64,000 nucleotides of DNA, taken from NCBI GenBank assembly GCA_013375495.1, contig JABXKC010000001.1, forward strand, positions 385,427 to 449,426, read 5' to 3'. This DNA is from Promethearchaeota archaeon (lineage in GTDB: Archaea; Asgardarchaeota; Lokiarchaeia; Sigynarchaeales; SOKP01). The position numbers and the translations under genes are program-made. Under the pieces are notes generated by a model that had not been told where the DNA came from, made no database searches, and was given only the letters and a program-made list of their open reading frames with translations. Shown one piece after another: positions 34,509-42,308 of the stretch (position 1 is the first letter of the stretch; the number at the start of each line of letters is the position of its first letter).

Positions 34509-35321
34509 TTAAAGCTCCTCCGATTCTAATAGTTTATTTAATAAGAGTTCGTAATCCTCAATTAAATACTGCCCTAGATAAGCGTTATTATGCGATTCGA
34601 TGAGAGCGATTAGAACTTCTTTTAAATTTTTAGCACTATTCGCATACTTTTGCAGGTTTTCTGATGTTGGGTCAGCATCAAATTCTCTTGCTTTTTCTTC
34701 AAAACCAAACTTTGCGCGTTCAGGTAAGGAATCGAAAAATCCAAAAGCGGAATAACCTTGATATTGGAAAAACACGAAGAACCTTGTTTTAATTGAAGAA
34801 ATAACCTTAGTTAAATAAGCTGAAGGATATATCTCCCCTAATGTGAGTTCATCATCTTGCTCGATTACAAAATAGGGAGATATTGGAGATACTTGGCTTC
34901 CATACATTTCTTTTGGAGGGAGCGAAATAAACGGTAATTTTTCTGATACAATAGCCCATAGATCCTCCCTTTTCTTCTCTAATAATATGTCTTTGATTTC
35001 ATCGTAAGCAAAATAAAAATCTGCTTGAAGGGCCAGTAAAGAACTTAGATAAACTGAAAGAGAAGCAAATGTAGCTTCTAATAGAGGTCTTCTACCCTCG
35101 TCAGAATTAGTAGGTTTTACCGCACCCTTCCACGCTCGAAGCCCCGTGTATACAAATCCTTTTACATCGAAGAAACTTCCAGAAAGAAAAATGAACGAAG
35201 GAGGGGCCCCTTTCTTTTCTGTTAAGAGAGTTCTTGATTTATTTAAGAGGGTATCCTCTAAATTTTTATCGTTAAACTTTGAATGAATGATAGGCATCAT
35301 TAAAAATTTTTTTTTTGCCAT
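34509..35321 (-). CDS. Unknown protein coupled to the small GTPase
   Basis: 270 residues, no recognised domain, no signal peptide. The N-terminus (KKKFLMMPIIHSKFND) and a central alternating strand/helix pattern (ITKVISSIKTRFFVFFQYQGY-like core) suggest a longin- or MglB-type alpha/beta fold, followed by a helical C-terminus. The stop codon is immediately before the start of the GTPase gene, an arrangement typical of a GTPase and its regulator or effector. That pairing is the only functional clue. Confidence 0.6.
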   Translation of the reverse strand: MAKKKFLMMPIIHSKFNDKNLEDTLLNKSRTLLTEKKGAPPSFIFLSGSFFDVKGFVYTGLRAWKGAVKPTNSDEGRRPLLEATFASLSVYLSSLLALQADFYFAYDEIKDILLEKKREDLWAIVSEKLPFISLPPKEMYGSQVSPISPYFVIEQDDELTLGEIYPSAYLTKVISSIKTRFFVFFQYQGYSAFGFFDSLPERAKFGFEEKAREFDADPTSENLQKYANSAKNLKEVLIALIESHNNAYLGQYLIEDYELLLNKLLESEEL

Positions 35322-35465
35322 TGTTCATACGCTCCAAATTAATAGTTATACTCTATATGAAAATTTGTATAATTAATTCTATGTATTCTTAATTAATCAA
35401 TATAATATCTTTATATAATAAATACTATTCAAACTTTATCAATTCCGCATTTCTTCTTGAAGGAA

Positions 35466-36074
35466 CTAGTTTTCATAAGCCAACAATTCTCGGATTTTTG
35501 CGGTAATTATATCATAATCTTCAATTGAGCTTAAATTTGAGATGGTAATGAATTCAATTTTATCAATATTCTTAAAACGATAACTAATACTCAAATTAGG
35601 GTTATTTTCTTTTATTTTTATTAGAGCTCCCTTGAGAAAAATGTTAATAAATTTTTCAGAAGTTTCTTGTATCCCTCTTTTTTCAGGATCAATAAATTTT
35701 ATCTCGACTTTTTTAAAATCGTAGAGGTTAAGAACACAAAGTAAATTTTCTTCTTCTTGATTTTGATTTGAAAAGATTTTTCGTTTAATATTAGTTCCCT
35801 TGAAAGCTTCTTCAGAGATTTCTTCGTTAAAATACTCGTCTATAGATTTATTTTCTTGAGAATACGATTTTGAATATAACTCGTCTGCACTAGAGAACGA
35901 TTGATTCGAAATTAACGAGTTTATAACAGTTAAAGCTGATTGTATTTCAGAGATTTCTAATTTTAAATCATCCAGTTGTTCTTTTTTTTTGTAGTATAGG
36001 TTCTGAACTATTGAAAGTATCCGTGTTAATTTTTCCGTTTCGTTTTCTTTATTGTTCGATTCCATTGACTTCAA
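35466..36074 (-). CDS. Unknown coiled-coil protein
   Basis: 202 residues. Residues about 10-55 form a predicted coiled coil (TRILSIVQNLYYKKKEQL, then LKLEISEIQSAL), followed by a low-complexity acidic linker and a C-terminal alpha/beta domain of about 95 residues with VLNLYDFKKVEIKFIDP and ENNPNLSISYRFKNI. The C-terminal layout (strand, helix, strands) could be roadblock- or longin-like, but no motif confirms it. It is monocistronic, divergent from the ATP-grasp gene. Confidence 0.55.
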   Translation of the reverse strand: MKSMESNNKENETEKLTRILSIVQNLYYKKKEQLDDLKLEISEIQSALTVINSLISNQSFSSADELYSKSYSQENKSIDEYFNEEISEEAFKGTNIKRKIFSNQNQEEENLLCVLNLYDFKKVEIKFIDPEKRGIQETSEKFINIFLKGALIKIKENNPNLSISYRFKNIDKIEFITISNLSSIEDYDIITAKIRELLAYEN

Positions 36075-36147
36075 TATATTTTTAAAAAACTTAAATTTAT
36101 TTATTAAGTGTTAGTTGAATTATGTATTTTTAATATGAGTGAATAAC

Positions 36148-37011
36148 ATGCCTTCTATGATAATTACGCCCAAACCAGACGATCCTGAAGTTCAAACTTT
36201 ATCCAAAGAGTTTGAATCCAGAGGGTATGATGTAAGATATTTTATCCCGTCAACAATTAAAGTGAAAATTAACATCAGCCAATTTGAAAAACAATTTGAA
36301 AATCTTGATCCTTATGGGGCTCTTGTAAGAGGCTTTGGCGCCGCACCTACTCAGAAGATTTTTTTTAGACTCGATTTACTTAACGCAATTGAAGAGTACG
36401 GATTAAAATTAATTAATTCGAGGGAATCCTTGGAGATAGCCAGCGACAAATTTCTTACTTCAATTTATCTCGAAAAACATAAAATCCCAACACCAAGAAC
36501 AATAGTATGTGAGAATCCTAATGATGCATTAGAATCCTTCGAAGAACTTGGTGGAGATATTGTGCTTAAACCATTATATGGCTCTAAAGGTGTTGGAATT
36601 ACTAGAATAAACGATAAGGGTTTTGCAGAGAATATTTTCTACACTTTAAGCCAATTACACGAGGTTTTCTATCTACAAGAATTTATAAAGCATCCTAATC
36701 GAGACATTAGAATTTTAGTTTTAGGAAATGAAGCAATAGCAGGAATGTATCGAGTAAGTGATAACTGGAAAACAAATATTTCCGCCGGAGCAAGATCTGA
36801 ACCCCTAGAGCTTTCTGAGGAGTTAACAAATCTTGCAATAAAAGCTGCAAAAATAACGAAAACAGAAATAGCAGGTGTTGATATTGTAGAAAGCGAAGAG
36901 GGTCTACTAGTTTTGGAAGTAAATTCCATCCCCGGTTTTACAGCCCTTCAAAATGTGACAGAAATCAATTTAGCGGAAGAAATCGTATCGTATTTTTTGA
37001 AAAATATATAA
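36148..37011 (+). CDS. RimK-family ATP-grasp ligase (alpha-L-glutamate ligase type)
   Basis: About 287 residues with the RimK layout: an N-terminal pre-ATP-grasp domain, LINSRESLEIASDKFLTS, KPLYGSKGVGITRI for ATP binding, FYLQEFIKHPNRDIRILVLG, and the metal-binding end VDIVESEEGLLVLEVNSIPGF. Archaeal relatives add glutamate to tetrahydromethanopterin (MptN) or coenzyme F420 (CofF), or build LysW-linked amino acids (LysX). Context does not decide between them; an H4MPT role would fit the CdhA gene nearby. ATG at 36148 is preferred over GTG at 36139. Confidence 0.82.
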   Translation: MPSMIITPKPDDPEVQTLSKEFESRGYDVRYFIPSTIKVKINISQFEKQFENLDPYGALVRGFGAAPTQKIFFRLDLLNAIEEYGLKLINSRESLEIASDKFLTSIYLEKHKIPTPRTIVCENPNDALESFEELGGDIVLKPLYGSKGVGITRINDKGFAENIFYTLSQLHEVFYLQEFIKHPNRDIRILVLGNEAIAGMYRVSDNWKTNISAGARSEPLELSEELTNLAIKAAKITKTEIAGVDIVESEEGLLVLEVNSIPGFTALQNVTEINLAEEIVSYFLKNI

Positions 37012-37034
37012 TTTTAGTTTTAAAGAGAAATAAG

Positions 37035-37043
37035 AAAAAAAAA
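37035..37043 (-). terminator. Oligo-T terminator of the small membrane-protein gene
   Basis: On the minus strand a run of nine T lies about 12 bases after the stop codon of the 115-residue membrane protein. It also sits between two converging genes, as expected for an archaeal terminator. Confidence 0.45.
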
Positions 37044-37054
37044 GGTTTTCGAGT

Positions 37055-37402
37055 TTAGCTTAAATCTTCAATCAAACCTATAATGGCGGCGATAAGAACA
37101 AGTACGCAAGCCCAAATACCTGCTGCAAAAATCACCAGCAATATCGCAAGGATTAATAACATAAGCCAATGAAAGGGAAGGGGATTATTTGGTTTCCATG
37201 CTACTAAAAATGTTAAAATAACCACTACAAGTCCAATAATTAAAGTAATGATTCTATCTAGAAGCTGAATGCTGACGATGAGGGGTAAAAAATCATACCC
37301 CGCTAAACCAGCAAAACCATTAATAATATAGACTAGTCCTACTAGAGCTCCTAATATCGTCAGGATTTTCATTATTCCTTCATTTTTATAATGTTTAGTC
37401 AT
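37055..37402 (-). CDS. Small integral membrane protein, four predicted helices
   Basis: 115 residues; hydrophobic segments at about 11-35, 38-68 (in two parts) and 78-110, no charged catalytic motif. The first ten residues are polar, and an ATG at codon 11 is an alternative start. I do not recognise the family; such small proteins are often lineage-specific. Confidence 0.6.
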   Translation of the reverse strand: MTKHYKNEGIMKILTILGALVGLVYIINGFAGLAGYDFLPLIVSIQLLDRIITLIIGLVVVILTFLVAWKPNNPLPFHWLMLLILAILLVIFAAGIWACVLVLIAAIIGLIEDLS

Positions 37403-37626
37403 TTTACATCAATTCTTTTAGTTATTTAATTTTAATAATTGTATTAAGAAGTTAACCATTAAAAGCATTTAATATTTTCATTTCAGAAATATCAATAATT
37501 AAATTTTTTATGATATTTTTCATAACCGGTTTCACTATTAATTCTATATCTTATTAAGTTCGAAGCTTTAGAAGTATTATCCAGATATTTCTTTATTTTT
37601 AATTGCATAGAGTTTGAAAAATCTAT

Positions 37627-37797
37627 GTGATTGAAGATAAAATAGTAAAATATAAGGAAAATCTAACTTTAGCTCAAAGATTAGCTAATAATCGATACGC
37701 TGATCATGAATACTATGACAAGATGGTTAGCAGACTCGAAAAAATGTTAATTTTTTATGAAAATTTGAAAGTTTGGAAAGAGAAATCAGAGAAATGA
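37627..37797 (+). CDS. Possible 56-residue helical protein
   Basis: A GTG-started frame of 56 residues (VIEDKIVKYKENL..., ending VWKEKSEK) with an amphipathic, coiled-coil-like pattern and charged composition like a real protein. It lies in the 439-base spacer between the membrane protein and maf, with its stop at 37797. Upstream an in-frame TGA rules out a longer version. No strong ribosome-binding site. The rest of the spacer shows nothing else. Confidence 0.4.
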   Translation: MIEDKIVKYKENLTLAQRLANNRYADHEYYDKMVSRLEKMLIFYENLKVWKEKSEK

Positions 37798-37841
37798 AAT
37801 TCTAGGCTTATATTATTAAAATTACTATTATCCAATACATT

Positions 37842-38444
37842 TTAACATTCAAATAAATTCAAATTAAACTCTTCTTTCAAGATTTTAAATATTTTTTGCA
37901 TTGGCAAGCCTATAACATTTGAAGGAGAACCTTGAATTTTTTTAATAAATAAACTAGCTCTATCTCTACTTGAATAAGCACCCGCTCTACCTTTCCAATC
38001 ACCAATTCTAATATAGTCACGAATATCAGCATCAGATAAATCTAGAAAAGTAACAATTGTAATATCGTAATCAATTACGACTTTAACATCACCTATTTCT
38101 GTTATTGCTATCCCTGTAATAAGATTATGAGAGCGATTAGCTAGAGTATTTAGCATTTTAAATGCTTCAGCTTCATTTTGGGCTTTACCAATGATTTTAC
38201 CATTTAATACCACAATTGTATCAGCAGCTATAACAACTGATCCTTTCTCTTCATTTACTAACATTTCTTTTGCTTTTAATACTTTTACCTTAGCTAATTC
38301 TTTTACTAACTCAATTGGCTCAGAAATTCGCTCTTTATAATTATTCTCGTTAATGTTCGTGTTGAGAGTTTCAAAAGGAATATTTAGTCTATTGATAAGT
38401 TCTGATCGATCAGTAGATTTGGATGCTAATATGATTTTTTTCAT
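37842..38444 (-). CDS. maf: Maf-family nucleoside triphosphate pyrophosphatase
   Basis: 200 residues with the Maf signature ILASKSTDRSELINRLNI at the N-terminus (substrate loop), AADTIVVLNGKIIGKAQN in the middle with the catalytic Asp, and the NVIGLPMQKIFKIL ending. It hydrolyses non-canonical or modified NTPs (dTTP/UTP or m7GTP type) to monophosphates, preventing misincorporation. Single gene, convergent with the small ORF. Confidence 0.87.
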   Translation of the reverse strand: MKKIILASKSTDRSELINRLNIPFETLNTNINENNYKERISEPIELVKELAKVKVLKAKEMLVNEEKGSVVIAADTIVVLNGKIIGKAQNEAEAFKMLNTLANRSHNLITGIAITEIGDVKVVIDYDITIVTFLDLSDADIRDYIRIGDWKGRAGAYSSRDRASLFIKKIQGSPSNVIGLPMQKIFKILKEEFNLNLFEC

Positions 38445-38527
38445 AATTGTTATTGTAAAAAAGTTTATTAAAAGAATGAACCCACTATCATTAATATAAG
38501 GAATTAATTAATAAATTTGAAATATAC

Positions 38528-39634
38528 ATGACAGAGTATCTATATTGGTTTCTATTAATGCTATTTTCTTATTTAGTTGTGTTATTTTGTTATATGCATT
38601 TTTCGTATAAAAAAGAAGTGCTTAATAATTTATTAGGGTTTAGCGCTTTATTTTTAACTTTCAGTGTTACTATAATTGTCGTAATGTTAATGTTTCAAGA
38701 CGCAACGCTATATTCCTCTACGATACCAATCTTTTCTCTTTCTTTTGGACTCCCTTTACTTATTATTGGAGCAATAGTTTTGATCTCATCGGTCCTGCTG
38801 TTTCTTTTTAAAAAGATTTTTAAAAACAAGGATTTATCGAAATTTTGGAAAATGTTAGAGGAAAAATCAAATAAGAGAAGTAAATTAAGGGGAGATACAT
38901 ATAGAAAAATCCCACATGTTCTGATTTTTATTGGTATGCTTTTCATTTGGTATTCAGGAGTTATTATTGTGAAGGATCTATTAGGGTCAATTAGCGGGAT
39001 GATTCCAGACGAAAATAACATGTTTTTGTTGTTCTTAACGTTACTTACGGAACCAGATAGTATTAGTACAGTTTTATTTTCGCTAGGGTGGTTCTATTAC
39101 CTCTTATTTTTCTTTTTCTATGGGTTTTGTTTTATTATGTTAGCAAATGAGTTTACAAGAAAAGCTAAGAGTTTAGGTTTTCCTTTTAATTTCCTCTGCA
39201 GAGTTCTACTATGTGAAGAAGAAAAAAGAGGTTACGGAACATATCTCTTTTTTGCTATCGGCCAAATGGTTGCTGCCTTAATTACTCCACCAATGGTGTT
39301 TCTAACAATTTTAGGAATGAGTTCTCTAGCAGATTTAGCAACAAGTCAAGTAGGGATAAGATACGGGAAAAACAAAATTAAATGGAATAACGATAAATCT
39401 TGGCAAGGAAGCATTGCTGGTATAATCGTGTGTTTTATTATATGTATATTGTTTATTGGCGTTTATTGGGCTTTAATTTTCACTTTTGCTTTCTTTCTTT
39501 TTGATGTTCTTACAAACAAACCTCTCAATATTTCTGATAATTTATTAATACCGTTTGGTAGTAGCCTTATATTTTTGTTTATACGGTTTTTTTTTAATTT
39601 CGATTATTATACAATTATTTTAACATGGTTTTGA
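38528..39634 (+). CDS. Polytopic membrane protein of the dolichol/phytol kinase-CDP-alcohol superfamily (copy 1)
   Basis: 368 residues with about nine membrane helices. RKIPHVLIFIGMLFIW matches the RK-x-x-H helix of SEC59/VTE5-type polyprenol kinases. SSLADLATSQVGIRYGKNKIKW...KSWQGSIAG matches the acidic, glycine-rich nucleotide-binding end (xxxDxxAxxxGxxxG...KSxxG). These enzymes phosphorylate polyprenols with CTP, feeding isoprenoid lipid carriers. A second related gene follows after 46 bases. Substrate unknown; the pair could act in archaeal lipid or dolichyl-phosphate recycling. Confidence 0.65.
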   Translation: MTEYLYWFLLMLFSYLVVLFCYMHFSYKKEVLNNLLGFSALFLTFSVTIIVVMLMFQDATLYSSTIPIFSLSFGLPLLIIGAIVLISSVLLFLFKKIFKNKDLSKFWKMLEEKSNKRSKLRGDTYRKIPHVLIFIGMLFIWYSGVIIVKDLLGSISGMIPDENNMFLLFLTLLTEPDSISTVLFSLGWFYYLLFFFFYGFCFIMLANEFTRKAKSLGFPFNFLCRVLLCEEEKRGYGTYLFFAIGQMVAALITPPMVFLTILGMSSLADLATSQVGIRYGKNKIKWNNDKSWQGSIAGIIVCFIICILFIGVYWALIFTFAFFLFDVLTNKPLNISDNLLIPFGSSLIFLFIRFFFNFDYYTIILTWF

Positions 39635-39680
39635 TTACAGAAAATAGGTTTCTTAAATTATTTAACTTTAAGGATTAAAG

Positions 39681-40712
39681 ATGAATTATTTACCAACTTC
39701 ATTGATTTTCATAGGTTACTCCGTCTTAACATTCATTTATGTATTAAAAAACAGGACAAATAAAATCAAAAACGACTTGTTCTTAAACGAAATATTAATA
39801 GCAACTTTATTCTTAATGGCAGGATTCCTTTTCCCCTTTATGCTTCAATCTAATTCACCACATTTACCATTAGATTCATTGAATTTCTTATGGGGGTTAA
39901 CTTCTTTAATATTTTTAATTGAGATGTGTATATTGATCGCCACTTTGCTTTATAATACTATTGTGTCTAAAAGAAATCCTGAAATTATGGCCAAAAGGGA
40001 TTATAATGACTACAGTACTATGGTGAAGAATCGATGGGTTGACGATTTTAAGAGCGAATTTGGAAGAAAATTTTTGCATTTATTTACAACATTTGTTATT
40101 CTCTTTTTTTGGTCTTTAGGAACCGTTCTTGATAATTTAGGCATTTTAAACCAATGGAATTTAGATAATTATAGCTTTTCTCATTGGCTAATAATTACTA
40201 TAGGATTTGGGTTTGTTATAATGTTTCAAGTTGCTGATCTTGCGCGGTTAAATAAATTCTATATGCTTCCAAATTGGGCTAAACATTGGTTTTTATCGAT
40301 GAGGCCTGAAGAGCTTAATACTTTTGTAGCTTCAACACCTCTAGTTTTGTCTTTAATACCCTTTATTTTTGCTCCATTTCCGATTCTAGCTTCAGTCGCA
40401 TTAATAACTACGGGAGCTGATGCTGCCGCTTGCCTAATAGGTAAGAAGTACGGGACTCATCGGCTTAAGAAAGATTCTAAAAAAACAGTAGAAGGATTTA
40501 TAACAGGGGGTGTATCTACATTTTTAATTGTTATCATAATTTTGATTTTATATCATGTATGGATGCCTATAAGTTTGATAAAAATCTTACTTATGGCTAT
40601 AGTATCAACAATCTTATTTTTATTAGTTGATTTCTTTGGAAACCATGTTTCGGATAACATTTTAAATCCGATTTTAACTGGTTTTGGTATGTGGTTAATC
40701 TTATTACTATAA
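39681..40712 (+). CDS. Polytopic membrane protein of the dolichol/phytol kinase-CDP-alcohol superfamily (copy 2)
   Basis: 343 residues, about nine helices, with SEFGRKFLHLFTTFVILFFW (RK-x-x-H) and TTGADAAACLIGKKYGTHRLKKDSKKTVEGFITGG (split here: ADAAACLIGKKYG, then KKTVEGF), the canonical polyprenol-kinase/CDP-DAG-synthase-like ending. This copy is closer to the family consensus than the gene before it. Same strand, short spacing and same fold suggest that the two proteins work together or as a heterodimer. Confidence 0.7.
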   Translation: MNYLPTSLIFIGYSVLTFIYVLKNRTNKIKNDLFLNEILIATLFLMAGFLFPFMLQSNSPHLPLDSLNFLWGLTSLIFLIEMCILIATLLYNTIVSKRNPEIMAKRDYNDYSTMVKNRWVDDFKSEFGRKFLHLFTTFVILFFWSLGTVLDNLGILNQWNLDNYSFSHWLIITIGFGFVIMFQVADLARLNKFYMLPNWAKHWFLSMRPEELNTFVASTPLVLSLIPFIFAPFPILASVALITTGADAAACLIGKKYGTHRLKKDSKKTVEGFITGGVSTFLIVIIILILYHVWMPISLIKILLMAIVSTILFLLVDFFGNHVSDNILNPILTGFGMWLILLL

Positions 40713-40726
40713 ACTATTTCTTAAGA

Positions 40727-41020
40727 CTATCCTCCAAAATAAAGGTACAAAAAAGCTATGTCATCTCCATCCTTCAATAAGGTTTTTAAGAAATTCTCTC
40801 CACGATAACTTCTACCATTTATGATAATTGAAAGGAAAGAACTGAATTCATTCCTTTTTTTTTTATCCCAGAGTAATTCATAGAATTTTTCGCCAAAATG
40901 CTCTTTAAAAAATTCTAACAACTCCTTAACTGTAAGTTCTTGCTCAAATTTAATAATTTGATTTGTACCTTTCGTAATTTCGTTAAAAGGCGGTTCAAAT
41001 CTAAACTTTACGGATATCAC
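40727..41020 (-). CDS. MoaD/ThiS-family sulfur-carrier-like protein
   Basis: 97 residues of beta-grasp type: an N-terminal hairpin (ISVKFRFEPPF), the TVKELLEFFKEHFG helix, then SIIINGRS, LKDGDDIAFLYLYFGG. The C-terminal GG is what an E1-like enzyme (MoeB/UbaA) adenylates, making it a sulfur carrier for molybdopterin or tRNA thiolation, or a SAMP-type modifier. It ends 15 bases from the convergent membrane kinase gene and is divergent from thyA. Confidence 0.75.
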   Translation of the reverse strand: MISVKFRFEPPFNEITKGTNQIIKFEQELTVKELLEFFKEHFGEKFYELLWDKKKRNEFSSFLSIIINGRSYRGENFLKTLLKDGDDIAFLYLYFGG

Positions 41021-41065
41021 TTTTAGACAACTTCCATACTTTTAAGAATTGCTAAGAAGATTAAA

Positions 41066-41203
41066 TAATTACCAATATTAAATATTGTTGGTAATTATAT
41101 ATAAAAAACTGAATATTTAATTGTACACACACAATTAACACCCTTCAATTTAACTGAGGTTTTACCTAATAGGATAAAATCAATTTTGTTAAGGTTTTAA
41201 CAA
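41066..41203. promoter_or_regulatory. Three palindromes in the thyA/moaD divergent spacer
   Basis: Three inverted repeats stand within 140 bases: TAATTACCAA...TTGGTAATTA (41066-41097, 10-bp arms, with an inner CAATATT/AATATTG), TTAATTGT-ACACAC-ACAATTAA (41117-41138, 8-bp arms) and TTGTTAA-GGTT-TTAACAA (41186-41203, 7-bp arms). Dyads of this kind in a divergent promoter suggest operators; the first could also be a transcript hairpin. The regulator is not identified. Confidence 0.45.
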
Positions 41204-41260
41204 TTAGATTCTAATATTATAAAAAAAAGATTTTTAGTGATTCTATAAAGGTTTAAGAAT

Positions 41261-42268
41261 ATGGCTCAAGTAATTTTTATTTCTAAAAAAACAGTTCGAG
41301 ACGCTTGGCTTTCAGCCGTAGCTCAAGTTTTATATAATGGAGATGACATTAGAACTGAATACGATAAAAAAGAAGACCCTCCATCTAAAGACGCAACGGT
41401 GCTAATCGAAATAGAGAACCCAATGAGTGAACCTATTTCTCGGAAAGATAAAGTAATGAAGATCAGCTCAAAATATGGAAACTCTTTCGAGGTTTACGGT
41501 TGCATGGCGGATACTTACCTGATAGGTTCTATTCAAAGTGGCTACATTGAAGAAATCATGGAAGGTGTAAACGATCACTATTTATGGGAATCGGAGACGA
41601 GTTTTCCGTATTCATATCACGATAGAATCTTCAGCTATACTCCTTATTCCTTAGAGGATTCTATCCATGTAAATTACGATTTAGAATTCGTGGATAATAA
41701 CTTTGTTAAGGAGCACAAAAAATTATTGAAAGCAGGCAAAGTTCAAACTACTGATGATTCTAAAATCTGGAAATTAAAACATTTAGTTGATTTCAATTTA
41801 AATAAAAATATATCAGTCCAGGTAGGGATTAAAAAAATACCAATTGAAGTAATCAATTTCCCAAAAATAGATCAAATAGAATACATTATTAGAAAGTTAA
41901 AAGAAAGGCCGTACTCACGCAGAGCTCAAGCAATAACCTGGCGTCCTCTTGTCGATCCGTTTCATATTGATCCTCCTTGTCTTCAGAGGATTTATATGCG
42001 AGTAAAAGATGATAAATTACTTATGCAAACAACTTGGAGGAGTAGAGATTTATTCCGGGCTTGGGAAGCAAATGTAAATGGAATGATTCGAATTCAGAAG
42101 TATGTCGCCGATCAACTGGGTTTAGAGATGGGACATTACTTAGATTTTAGTAACTCTTTGCATATTTACGGTAATACGATATCTGAAGTCAAAGATATGT
42201 TTGACAGGATGAAAAATAGAGGAGAAGAATTTCCTAAGGATGTATTTGAGTTATTGAAACAAAAATAA
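41261..42268 (+). CDS. thyA: Thymidylate synthase (archaeal ThyA)
   Basis: 335 residues. The C-terminal 130 hold the thymidylate-synthase core: SRRAQAITWRP, the catalytic cysteine C240 in DPPCLQRIYM, TTWRSRDLFRAWEANVNGM, and DFSNSLHIYGN for dUMP binding. ThyA methylates dUMP to dTMP with methylene-tetrahydrofolate or, in some archaea, methylene-H4MPT. The long N-terminal extension is as in methanogen-type enzymes. It is preceded by a palindrome-rich 240-base promoter. Confidence 0.87.
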   Translation: MAQVIFISKKTVRDAWLSAVAQVLYNGDDIRTEYDKKEDPPSKDATVLIEIENPMSEPISRKDKVMKISSKYGNSFEVYGCMADTYLIGSIQSGYIEEIMEGVNDHYLWESETSFPYSYHDRIFSYTPYSLEDSIHVNYDLEFVDNNFVKEHKKLLKAGKVQTTDDSKIWKLKHLVDFNLNKNISVQVGIKKIPIEVINFPKIDQIEYIIRKLKERPYSRRAQAITWRPLVDPFHIDPPCLQRIYMRVKDDKLLMQTTWRSRDLFRAWEANVNGMIRIQKYVADQLGLEMGHYLDFSNSLHIYGNTISEVKDMFDRMKNRGEEFPKDVFELLKQK

Positions 42269-42308
42269 AATGATAACAAGTTTTAAATAAAAAAATAAAG
42301 AAAATTCT

